NCBI RefSeq assembly: GCF_000003815.2
Contig: NC_049981.1
Location: 19,950,789 to 20,014,788, forward strand
Length of the DNA stretch: 64,000 nucleotides
Reading direction: 5' to 3'
Source: Branchiostoma floridae
Taxonomy: Eukaryota > Chordata > Leptocardii > Amphioxiformes > Branchiostomatidae
Shown here: positions 13,048-23,130 of the stretch, piece after piece
Position numbering within the stretch: the stretch's first letter is position 1
Layout of the letters: every line of letters starts with the position of its first letter
The notes under the pieces: model-generated
Database searches by the model: none
The model's input: the letters and a program-made list of their open reading frames with translations, nothing else
What the model was told of the DNA's origin: nothing
Program-made: the position numbers and the translations under genes

Positions 13048-14130
13048 ACTAGAGTTCCACGAACACATACCTTTGCCAAATAAACCAGGTTTGTTATGTA
13101 GAATGATGTCTGCAGACAAATGCGTTACTCATTTCATTTTCTTGATAATTATATGCTTGGAGTTGGTTTATAAAATTTCGGCATTCATTATGCAAATTAG
13201 ATCCCGAGTTACAACTAATTGATATCAAATTGTATCAAGCATTACTTAAGCTATCAGCATACCAAAAATCATGATGATCCTTTGATCCATTCTCTTTCAA
13301 AGTCTTTAAATACACCTCTTACTCTCTTCCCTCTTTCTCAGTTACATATGTGACAACTTTGATGAAAGTACTATAATGGAATGCAGTGGATTTATTAACT
13401 TTTCCTAATCAATTATGCAAATTACCTGTTTTTTTGCATAATAAGTATCACATTATATAAGTCTTCACTTGGGCTATCTACATGCCAAAAATCATGACGA
13501 TCCGTCAACACGTTCATATTTTCTCATTAATTATGCAAATGAGGTCATCATTTGCATAATTGATATCTATCGACATTTCTCTCCTTCCCAGCTACATATG
13601 TGACAAGTTTGAAAGTCCTATCATGGAATGCAGTGGATTTATGAATTTTCCTCATTAATTATGCAAATTAGCTGTTGATTTGCATAATTAGTATACCATT
13701 ATGTAAGTCATCACTCATTCTATCTACATACCAAAAATCATGACGATCCGTCAACACGTTGTAGAGTTATTCTCGTCCAAAGTTTGAAAGGAAACCGGCG
13801 CCTGCAGTTCCAAAAAAGCCGCTAGGGAGCCCAAACTCACAGCACTTACTCTCTGCCTCGAGGACTATCTACCACTCAAAAATCATGACCACAGCATGTC
13901 CAGAACACGAGATATAAAAAATTGAGTTTCCGCTGCAGTACCTTAGCAAGCCGCTAGGGGGCCCATTATCGAACTTGACCTTCGTTTTCCCGACCCCTAC
14001 CCACCTACCAAATATCATCAGGATCCATCCAAGGCTTCTCGAGTTATGCTGTTAACAGACAGACACACACACAGACACACAGACTCACAAGCCTAAAACA
14101 TAACCTTAGCCATTCTGGCAAAGGTAATTA
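13048..14130. repeat. dispersed repeat with internal tandem units and short inverted ends
   Basis: The left end contains TACCTTTGCCAAAT and the right end TTCTGGCAAAGGTAAT, giving short inverted termini. The interior contains at least three diverged units. Each has TTAATTATGCAAAT, TTGCATAATTAGTAT, then CTACATnCCAAAAATCATGA and CGATCCGTCAACACG. The right part adds two GCCGCTAGGGGGCCC-like segments and an (ACAC/AGAC)n tract at about 14052-14087. It looks like an element that expanded by internal duplication. I recognise no protein. Confidence 0.7.
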
Positions 14131-14325
14131 AGCTTTTGGCACACTCAAATTGTCAATACATTTTTGTACTTGGATCTAGGAAATGTAGCACAAAGAATTC
14201 CCTCAATGTGCTGTTGAAAAGCTACAGGTTCTCTCATGCAGTGACAGCCCCCAGCTTACAATGAAGAGCTCAACAGTAACCTAATGGGAGATTTCTTTTA
14301 CTCAACCAGTTAACTCTCAGAAATC

Positions 14326-14580
14326 TTACTCAGAGCTTCTAACTGGAGTGTTGCTTCTCGCTGCTGTATATTGCCGATTTAGGTGGTGCTTTTGCAGCAA
14401 GAACAGAATTCCAAACATTGCTAAGTTTGTATCCCCTGTTGTCCGGTTCATCACTTGGGTTATCTTTCTTATCCAAACCACATCTCTGATCCACTGAATA
14501 CACCTGTTGTCAACACTAACAAGTGAGAGTTTACTGGTTGTGTTTAATGAAAACTCCAAGATCCCATGTTCTCCCAACCT
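14326..14580 (-). pseudogene. Penelope-like (GIY-YIG tail) retroelement remnant, tentative
   Basis: A minus-strand frame contains WIRDVVWIRKITQVMNRTTG and a trailing ARSNTPVRSSE. The first segment resembles the 'W..KEAI.IRK....MNRD.G.Y.L' signature that follows the GIY-YIG endonuclease in Penelope-like elements. The reverse-transcriptase region is missing, so this is a truncated 3' fragment. It ends about 50 bp before the acceptor of ZMIZ exon 1, on the opposite strand. The family assignment rests on one remembered motif. Confidence 0.42.
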
Positions 14581-14631
14581 GATAAAAATATATTCAGAAC
14601 CTAATGGATGATTTTTCACTTGTTGCTACAG

Positions 14632-14740
14632 GTTTGCTGGGTGGGACAGACAGCAGTGAAGAGGGGTTGTGATGGCGGCCCTGAGTACGATGGACAGGCA
14701 CATTCAGCAGACCAATGACAGGCTGCAGTGCATAAAACAG
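14632..14740 (+). CDS. ZMIZ1: ZMIZ1/2-like gene, first coding exon
   Basis: The exon is bounded by TTGCTACAG and GTAAGA. The start ATG is at 14672, and 23 codons run to a phase-0 donor. The peptide contains MDRHIQQTNDRLQCIKQ. From memory this is essentially identical to the start of vertebrate ZMIZ1, with a short MAALST leader in place of MNS. ZMIZ proteins are nuclear PIAS-like SUMO-pathway co-activators with a C-terminal SP-RING finger. In mammals the N-terminal TPR-like region contacts partners such as Notch1. The 40 bases before the ATG are 5' UTR, so further untranslated exons lie upstream. A single lancelet gene may be the ancestor of both vertebrate ZMIZ1 and ZMIZ2, so the symbol is nominal. 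Confidence 0.92.
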
Positions 14741-16384
14741 GTAAGAGGGCTTCTGTTTATTATTTACTATTTGTTGTTTATGGCTCATCACCTGTGGCAA
14801 TGAAACTGTGTTTTTGGTACCATTGGTGTGTTGATTTAGGACAATTCAGCCCTTTATACCAACTCGACTCAGTCAACATGGCCCAACACCCTGGTCAACT
14901 CAACCAATTGCCCTGGTCAATTCAGCCAGGGTTATAAGATAAAGGTTAGGGTTAACGTATCAGCCCTAATTGGTATGATTAGCCGTTAGCCATGTTGGTA
15001 AAGGACCAAAGCATCCAACATCCTTGTTGATTGGTTTCTGAATGGTTATTTCTAGTCTTTAGTTATAACAATTGGAGTAAGTCTTGCATTACTGTGTAAG
15101 GGATTGAATGTTGTAGCCCCTAGTAGCCATCTCCAGAACTGCAGTTGATTGGGAACTAAATCATATTTGTGTTTTGTGATGACTAGTTGAAGATTGAGGT
15201 TGCCCATGTCAAATCAGAACTACAGAATATTACCGAAACTTAACTGTACATACAAGATTTGAAATTTAAAATTTTCGCTGTCTTTCTAACTTTCTTTTTT
15301 CCATCCAACCTCCCAGGACGTCCATCCTGGTTTGCCCCTTTGTTGCCTGTGCTGTAGCAGTAGTAGCACATTGGCACACATGTCATGATGTACATGTATA
15401 GAAAATTATTGTTGCAAGAGTGCACATGTACAGGTCCTGGTCACGATGGCTATTGTATTGCTTGTTTGTGCCCTTGACTGTCAAAAAAGCCCTACCACAA
15501 ACCTTGTAGAATCATTGTCGTTCCTTTTGTGACCAGCTCTAGCAAAAAAGCATGCAGTAATCAAGCTTGAAAGCAATTTGATGGGTGTGTTTTATCCATG
15601 GTATCCTGATGTTGATGTTTAGAAACCTCAGCGGGTCTCTAATGGTGAGCAACAGGCAACCAAAGCTGTGTGGCAGCTTGATCTCACCTGTGATAATGGT
15701 TGGAAATGCACCTCCTTGTTAAATGGAATATGCATTGGGGACTTGGGGGGATTTGCAGGCTACTGGAGTGCCTGGGAGAAATGTCAGAGGTCAGCCTGCA
15801 ATCACCCAAACTTATTTCACCAGAAGGAACGCTCGGATCCAATTCATTTCTAGAGATGCCCCAATGGCTTCACTTCACAGCCGACCTGCCCTTAGTTGTC
15901 TGTTGTTAGATTAGTCCGCTGGCACCTCGTGGCGCCAATTGGTGCCTGTTTTTCACTTCTCGGTGCCTGAAAAAATACTTAAGTTTTAAAAGTTCTATTA
16001 CAGAAGTTATAACTTGAAACTGTAATGTGCTGGAGGGAAGAGAAAATGGTACCCATTATGAAAGGCTGTGAAAGCTATTGATATTTGTATCATAACATCA
16101 TACAATGTAGATATCAGCACATTCAATACTTCCTTTACTAGGCTATGCACACTCCCTGCCTCAGTAGGTTTGTAAGATGTACTGATGTAGTAGGTACTAG
16201 GTAAACTTAATCCACTGGTATTGTTGGTCATTTGTGCAAAAGGGTCAAGTAAAATCAAACAGTAAGCCTCTTCTTGGGCCACAATCCCACATGTAATGTA
16301 AGTATAGTCTCTCTAAAATAGTTTCTGTGACCTTTACTTTTAAATGTTTTCAACATTGTCCATCGTAAAACTTTCTTTTTGTCC

Positions 16385-16690
16385 TTGACTTAGGTAAAAG
16401 GTAGGTAAAGGTAAAAGTAGTCCTAAACCTTTTTGAGGCCATAGTTGGAGTGTGCTGTTATATGTGTCTAAGGCACTGTATTGGAAGGTGGAGCCCGCAC
16501 ATCTTTTACTTCCCCAACTGAAGTCATCAGGGATTTATACAAATTTTTACTCCTGGGTGCATTGTGGAAAGTTGTGGGCTTTCCCAAGGACACAACAGGA
16601 CATCTAATATGGAATGCTAAGAATCAAACCTGTCACCTCTTATCTGGTATCAGCTACTAGCCTAGTCACTCACTATTCCATGGCCACTCA
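16385..16690 (-). mobile_element. SINE-like repeat (tRNA-derived head, degenerate)
   Basis: Read on the minus strand, the segment begins with a tRNA-like head (GTGACTAGGCTAGTAGCTG, then an imperfect B box GGTTTGATTCT near 16625). It continues into a body with a 'GGAAAG..GGGCTTTCCCAAGG' stretch and ends near a GTAAAGGTAGGTAAAGG tract at 16390. The B box has two deviations from the consensus, so it is probably old and inactive. Confidence 0.45.
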
Positions 16691-17095
16691 ATGTAGTGGT
16701 TCAGGCTAATTACAAATAGCAAAGGGAGATGGGGAATATTCTGCCAAACATTACCTTTCTAGTCTCTCATTGTGCTTGGGCAGATCCATAATAAAAAGCA
16801 TCCTATGAGAGATGCCACATCCCAAGATTTTTTGAACTGCTACTTAGCACTTTTGTTGACAAGTGTACAATTTTAATTGCCTCTGACAGAAATTACAAAT
16901 GTAGAATACTGATTAAGGTTTTTCAGAAACCCCCAGAAGGACTACCAGTGCCCTGGGGTAGATTTTACCATTTGTCACCATCTGGCTACCAGTGATTTAA
17001 ATTCAAAGCAGTGTTGTCAGATCTGGGACATCCATTCTCAATTGATCCAATAAATATGGACTCTGATAAATGTGTGTTGTCTTGGGAAGAAGACT

Positions 17096-17160
17096 AACTT
17101 CCAAGCAGATGTAGATGAAAAGGCAACCTCCAAGCAGATTAATAGATGAAAAGGCAAAAT
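17096..17160 (+). repeat. short imperfect tandem duplication
   Basis: CTTCCAAGCAGATGTAGATGAAAAGGCAA is followed at once by a second copy differing by a few bases (CTCCAAGCAGATTAATAGATGAAAAGGCAA). It lies inside ZMIZ intron 1 and has no evident coding role. Confidence 0.7.
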
Positions 17161-20100
17161 CATAAGATATCTCAAGCTGCTGGTTCCCCAGAGCACATAT
17201 CCTTCCTCTGTAAGAGCTTGAGAAACCTTACAATTTCACCTTTCTACATCAGTGTTGGGAGGTCATCTGCACCTAACAGAGGGATGATCTGAAGGATTAA
17301 AAGCATGCTTACTAGGTATCATAGAATCAACTGCAAAAAGGAAGCAATTAAGTACTGATAATCAGAATTTAAAAAAAATGTAGGATTAATTTAACATAGA
17401 TTTGGTTCAGTAAGGACAATGAAATTGGAAGTCCAGGTGATATAAAACGGTCAGAAAATAAGTAAGGTTACATTGTGAAAGCAGGTGAAAGTATTCAACA
17501 CTTTTACTAGTTAACATTGTTTTATAAATTGAACTGTAACTTTGAGCTAGGCTTCTCTCCCTAGTTAGGATGGACCTGTCTACCACCCTAGCTCAATGCA
17601 GATCTGTACTGCTCTGAAATACCTAACTGTGTTACACATAATGCATATTGAAGCTGTAAAATCCTTATGTTTTTTTTAGCTATGTAGACTTTATGTTTTA
17701 AAGTCTTTGTCAGTACCTTGAGTGGGGTAGATGCTAGAGGATTTTCTTAAGTGCTGCAATGATCTTTCAAGAAGGAATTGGTCAACCATAGCATATTTCA
17801 AACAGACTTTTATCTTTATGCTAACTGTGTTTATGCAAAATACCTTAGAAGCTGTAGATTGTACAAATAACAGATGGATTTGATTGTGTCATGGAAAAAA
17901 TGCAGATCTCTTCCAGTCTTTCTTATTATTATATCAAATCAGGGCTGTCTCCAGGACCCATCCCTCTGCCCCAGATGGATGACAATATTGTTACCGTGAC
18001 CACTCCAGTGAAGGCACAACGATCTGAACTTCGCAATATGAAAATACATTTTAGGAAGACCCCCACCCCCCCACACACAGACACACATATGTACACACAT
18101 AAATATGGAAACAGTGTCACAGCCTTGCATTAAATCCATATCAATCACTGAAATGTTGGCATGTCCAGCAGGTGACTGTTGTAGCCAGTCATTTATTAAA
18201 ACATCAGAGAAAAGAAGTTGTGTGCAGAAGACTTTACAGACAGACTTGTTGATTGCCTGCCCTGCTCTGATGGACACATCTATGTAGGAGTGAACAAAAG
18301 GTCCCTGTGTAACCCAGCCAGAAATGTTACTCTGTCATTCCTCTGCTGTAACTTTGAACTTCATTAATGGTTCACAGGTGGTGCTGGATGCTGATACATG
18401 TACATACAGTGTTGGCTGCAAATGCTGGGTGCACATACATGTACGATCTTTGTCAGATTTGTGCACCCACAATTGGAGCTGTTTTGGTCCAATATTTGTG
18501 CAGATTTAGTCTGATTTACATACCTACTAGTGTACACTAGTACATAGCATATGAATTATGATATTATTGACATTGAAGTGTCAGAAAAAATAGGCAACAA
18601 TTGTTGAATTGTAGCTTAAGCAGGGATCTCAATTCTGCTGTTAACTACAACAGTGTTTACTCTGTGACTGGAGGATAACCTCCAGCAACAGAGTCTTGTT
18701 GAATTTAAGATGTTTCAGAATATGAAGATTAAAGCATGTTAGTGTATCTCAGGACAATGAAAGTCCTTTGACGAAAATTTAAACAACATTCATTACTTTC
18801 TTTCTTTCATCTACCTTGGGTGAACAACTCCTTAGAAGCAGCACACGGAAGACATGCATCCCCCCCCCACACACACACACTCTGTAGGTGGGTTTAAATT
18901 TTACACCTGCCCTGCTATCCAGCTGGTCCCTATCTGCTTGCCTCATGGAGACAGAATGTGCATTCACAACTAGCAGAGCAACAAAACCCAAATGTGCAGT
19001 CCGAAACCTTTCCATTGCTTTTGTACGGCCATGATTTGTTCATTATTCCACGCCAGAGTTGCTGTATACTTCCAGAATGTTAACTTCCCACAATGTGCTT
19101 TGCCACTGCTGGTAGGACTGGCAATAATTTTCCACCATTGATTCATCTCCTCCTGTAAGGTCAGAGGTGAGAAGCCAATAGCAAGTGGCCGGCATCACCT
19201 CTGGTAAATGGAAATTGAAATGGGATATTCATTTAGTTTGAATGCCCCTGGGTTTCCCAGGATTGGCTGGCTGGGATCACATGACCCCTGGGTGTCAGGG
19301 TTTGATGGGGAAGGTGAGGAGAGGTATTGAGCATTATCCAGGAAGACATGAGAGCACGGAGGTGATGCCATTTCCCTGGGCACACACATTACCATCCCCC
19401 CAATTACCGTATGGTGATGAGGATGGGCAGGAAAACGCCACCGTTCGTTATTTAGCTGGCATCCTGGTCTTTGTTGCAGGTCACCTGTGGCGACATGTGC
19501 AGTTAGGGAGTTACGCAGTCAGGGTGGTGATCAAACAGAGTTTGTATGAACCCGACAAAAAAAGGTTTTAAATATTTTGTAAAAGTTGCTTATGGAATAC
19601 CTTTGAGAATATGAAATAAAAGACATTAACAAGGTTGCTAACAAATATCTTTGTAGTGGTTACATCTAATTCGGGTCTAAACTAAATATGCATGGACGAG
19701 AATTTAAAAAAATGGAATCTTAAAATCTTGTACTTCAAAAAGAAACCCTTGTTGAGGTATTTCTTTGATTATGTATGTTTCCCATTTCAATTCTCAATGA
19801 GTAATTACAGACTTACTAGCCACCATAGATCTGTTTGAGGATGACTGTCTCAAAAGGAAGTACATGATTTTGGAGGAAAAACCCTTGGTGGCCCGCTGCT
19901 TTCTGTTGCCCACCGCACTTGTAATGCCTAATGATTTTTAACTGCAGAAAAGGCGAGCTGGCGGAATAAATCTTTCAGCCTCAAACCAGGATGAATCACC
20001 TGGCTATTCCACAGTGCTGACACCAGGTCATCTTTAGTTAAGACTGATTGCGATACTTGGCATGTGTAGTTAACATTTTCTCCAAGAAAGTGCTGGTTTA

Positions 20101-21253
20101 TGGAGGTAAAAATAAGGTTCCTGATAGAAATTACCTCGCGTATTGATTTTTGGGTTGGAAGATGTGGTAGTCAGATTTGGGCATCAATTTCGCAGTGGCT
20201 GATGAGATTTGTCCGCAGGTTGTGGGGAAGAGGAGTTTCAGCTCGCCGGTACTTTTAATGGCCAGTATAGACTTGCTGTGAAAGGAACACAGTTTTTATT
20301 TGCACGTTAGGTTTTTTTTTGTACCCGAACTCTGGAAAGACTGAATGAGGAAAGCTTGAAGTGAAATTTTTAACTTAAGGGATGGTCCAGGAAAAGCTGC
20401 AGAAAGTGTTATTCAAAACGTTAGTATAATTCTTTTTTTTTTCATTAGGTCTGCAGTCCATAGATTCCTTTCTGTTGTTTTCTGCCAATTTTTCTATAAA
20501 GAAATTATATTATTTAGTGTCTCAAACCAAATGTATGAATACTAATAAAAATTCATGATTAAACGTTTATTAAAGACGTCAATCAGAAATCCTCAGTGAG
20601 CTCTGTTGAAACCTGTATTGTCCATTTCAAGTTTTTTTCAATCTTTGAGATATTCAGGTTCCATTTTTTCATTTTTTAAACTGAGACATATAATTATATA
20701 TTTATACAATGACAATAGGACTCCTGCTTTTCTTGCTTCACAGGTTTGTTTTTTATTCAGAGTTAGCCTAACAATCCCTGTGGAAGTTGGTAGTTGAGGA
20801 TTTGAATGGACTTCTAATTTCCTCTTGGCAGTTACCAGTCCCTGGACCTGATCCTCTTCAGTGCACATAGGTCTAGAAACTCATACCTGGGCAAAATGTA
20901 CCCCTGGGCCCTGGGCTTTCCCAATAACTGCTGCTGTGTGGTGGAAAGTATTGAACTGGAAGGACATGAGATCTGTTTGTGGCAGTGTGTCCACTGAGCT
21001 GGGAGACAGTATCGATAACTAGCAGCCAGCTGCATTTTCAGATGAAGTCCCCCCAAAGCCAACGTAGATTGAGTTGTTTATCACGCTGTGAACTCAAGAT
21101 TGAAAATGGATACGGGTGTGAGGAGGAAGCCATGGATGGAATATAAATGGAGTTTTGGTACCAAGTGCCTGTGTGTTGGAATATTCTATTTGACTCCGTT
21201 ACATCACATGTTTTATACCTGTTGACACCTTACTCGACCTTTGTGTAGATTCT

Positions 21254-21350
21254 CTGTGGATGGTGGTTAAACTGGGATTTGAACTCCAACCTGTTCTTGG
21301 TCCAGAAAAGGGATTGCTGACTACTACTTGGCAACTTAGGCACGAATCAC
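21254..21350 (-). mobile_element. SINE-like fragment with a pol III B box
   Basis: The minus strand contains GGAGTTCAAATCCCAG, a good match to the tRNA B box GGTTCAAATCC. It is preceded by a tRNA-like stretch. The body is short and no A box is convincing, so this is a truncated SINE or a chance match. Confidence 0.35.
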
Positions 21351-21910
21351 CATAGTAGAAGTTTGACAGAGCCACATAGAACCATATTAAGCTTTTATTT
21401 CCCAAAGATCTGGTTATCTCAGTGCACCAAACATCTGATTTTCATCATATTTAACTCTGCAAGCATCAAGTAAATTGTAAGTTTGACATTTGTAGAGTGA
21501 ATCTATGGGATATAGCTTCAAAGTCGTCTACTATTGTCAGTTTTAATTTCTCTGGGTACAAATTAGAACAGGAATGTTTGGGTAAGAGTCAGTTGCTACC
21601 AAGTTGTACCAAATGTCTGCCAAGTCTTGGGAAAGGTGGATCCATCTGCTGTCTCTGGTTTCACTGTTTTGTTTTTGTTGAAGTTTATTGAAACTGTGCC
21701 ATCTGGCAAGGCTCTAGTGGCAGTGAACCTGGGAACCACCTAACACTGGTCTCTTTATATTCGGAATGTCAAACTAAATCTTATCCTTGTATTTCAACTT
21801 GCTGGTGTACAGTTAGATTTTATGTGGTTAATGGTAAAACATGATTACCTGAAATATTTTGGGATTCTTATTTCTGCTGGTACATATGTGTAATCAAACA
21901 TGGATATTAG

Positions 21911-22012
21911 TTCAAATGCAATACAATCTCCACAACTGGATAAAAATGGAGATTTACTTCTGGAAATAAATCTCCACTTTCATCCAGTTGTAGAGATTGA
22001 CTTGTATTTGAA
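21911..22012. repeat. near-perfect 100-bp hairpin (palindromic MITE or pre-miRNA-like)
   Basis: The left arm runs from TTCAAATGCAATACAATCTC through ACTGGATAAAAATGGAGATT. The right arm is its reverse complement with few mismatches (CATCCAGTTGTAGAGATTG, ending TTGTATTTGAA). Arms are about 48 nt with a loop of only a few bases. It lies in ZMIZ intron 1, so it would be transcribed with the host gene. The symmetry is most easily explained by a foldback MITE. Confidence 0.75.
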
Positions 22013-23016
22013 TATTGTTAACCTGAATGTCCAACCTTCATAAACTTACACAAATGTATAGATATTAGTTGCATTTTTTTTACATTGCCAGACCAGCTGC
22101 TTTTTTCCAATCATATGGTTTGGTTCTTCGAATAACACTATATGAATTTTCCTTAAACAAAAGATTTAGGTGAAATATATTACTCAGTTTTAGTTTCTGT
22201 TCTATAACAGTTGTTAGTATTTCTGAATTTGAATAACCATATTGCCAGAAGATAAGAATGGTGGTATTTGTCTACATGGACTCCTTAGGGTCTTAGAGTC
22301 TAATGATAGAATAATGCTACGAAAAATATCGTTGAAAAAGTAATGGGATCATCTTATGAATGACATTGATCCTATCTGCCGGCCTCTTCTGGCTAAATAT
22401 ACCTCAGTCTCAGTGGTGTGCCTGCCTTGTTCAGCAGGGTTGTGAAAGGATATCGGAATGCCTGTGAATACAATCAGGGAGCGTTTTCTCTCAGGTATTC
22501 TTAGCGTATTGTGGCGCATTCATGTCCTGTCTTCTGTAGCTTGAACAAATCCCAATGTGTTATTTCTCAGATCACAACAGGCAGGGTACCTGTAGCCCCA
22601 GGTACTCTAAGTATCAGCCACAGCATGATCAAATACTGAGGGAATACTATAGTAGACTGTAATGTGATGGCTCTTCAATATAACTTTGGACTAATGTTGT
22701 ACCGCTTTAGGGTATGTAATACTGACTTCTGAAATTCAAGAACATTGCACTATTGAATTTCCAAAACTTGTGAAAATTACTGTTTCTAATATCAATGGTA
22801 GATATCATATAAAATGGACAAGCCCATGAAAACATTAAAGATAGGGAATAAAACTATTGCACATGACAAATAAAAATGTGGTGAGAAGCTTCCATCTCCC
22901 TTCAGTCATGCTGCTGCAGTTCCAAAGAGTTTCCCAAGAGGACTTGTTGGGGACTCAAAACGTCATCACGCTAGTGGAGACACTGATATTCATCCCGCAT
23001 TTCTCTCTTTCTGCAG

Positions 23017-23130
23017 CAACTTTCGACGCCGCAGGGTTTTCAGAATGCAGCGCGAGAGCTGCTGGAATGGTGTGCCGACCCACGTGCATTCCAGAGACCC
23101 TTCGAACAGAGCCTGATTGGCTGTTTGACG
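23017..23130 (+). CDS. ZMIZ1: ZMIZ1/2-like gene, second coding exon
   Basis: The 114-bp exon lies between CTTTCTGCAG and GTAAGT and is phase 0 at both ends. It encodes 38 residues including [16 protein letters not shown] and [13 protein letters not shown]. This aligns without gaps with the ZMIZ1 segment that follows the QCIKQ end of exon 1 (vertebrate form [19 protein letters not shown], from memory). The match fixes both the acceptor choice and the frame. A competing AG 15 bases downstream (GACGCCGCAG) would remove five residues that align with the vertebrate protein, so I reject it. The segment is part of the helical N-terminal domain. Confidence 0.94.

Larger units (their letters stand above)
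1..14631. other. non-coding region upstream of the first ZMIZ coding exon
   Basis: I see no convincing exon here. Open frames are short, lack recognisable domains and are not linked by splice sites. The stretch holds the repeats listed separately (2.03-2.25, 7.59-7.73, 8.04-8.92, 9.68-9.79, 10.2-10.86, 13.05-14.13 and 14.33-14.58 kb). Because the first ZMIZ coding exon begins with an acceptor AG, at least one 5' untranslated exon must lie upstream, in this stretch or beyond it. I could not place it. The region is therefore probably 5' intron plus possible promoter DNA. Confidence 0.6.
14741..23016 (+). other. ZMIZ intron 1 (8.3 kb)
   Basis: Phase-0 intron between the first two coding exons, GTAAGA to CTGCAG. 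It holds SINE-like pieces near 16.4-16.7 and 21.25-21.35 kb and the near-perfect hairpin at 21.9 kb. No other exon with conserved protein was found. Open frames in it, such as the one at 19242-19571, have no recognisable domain. Confidence 0.75.
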
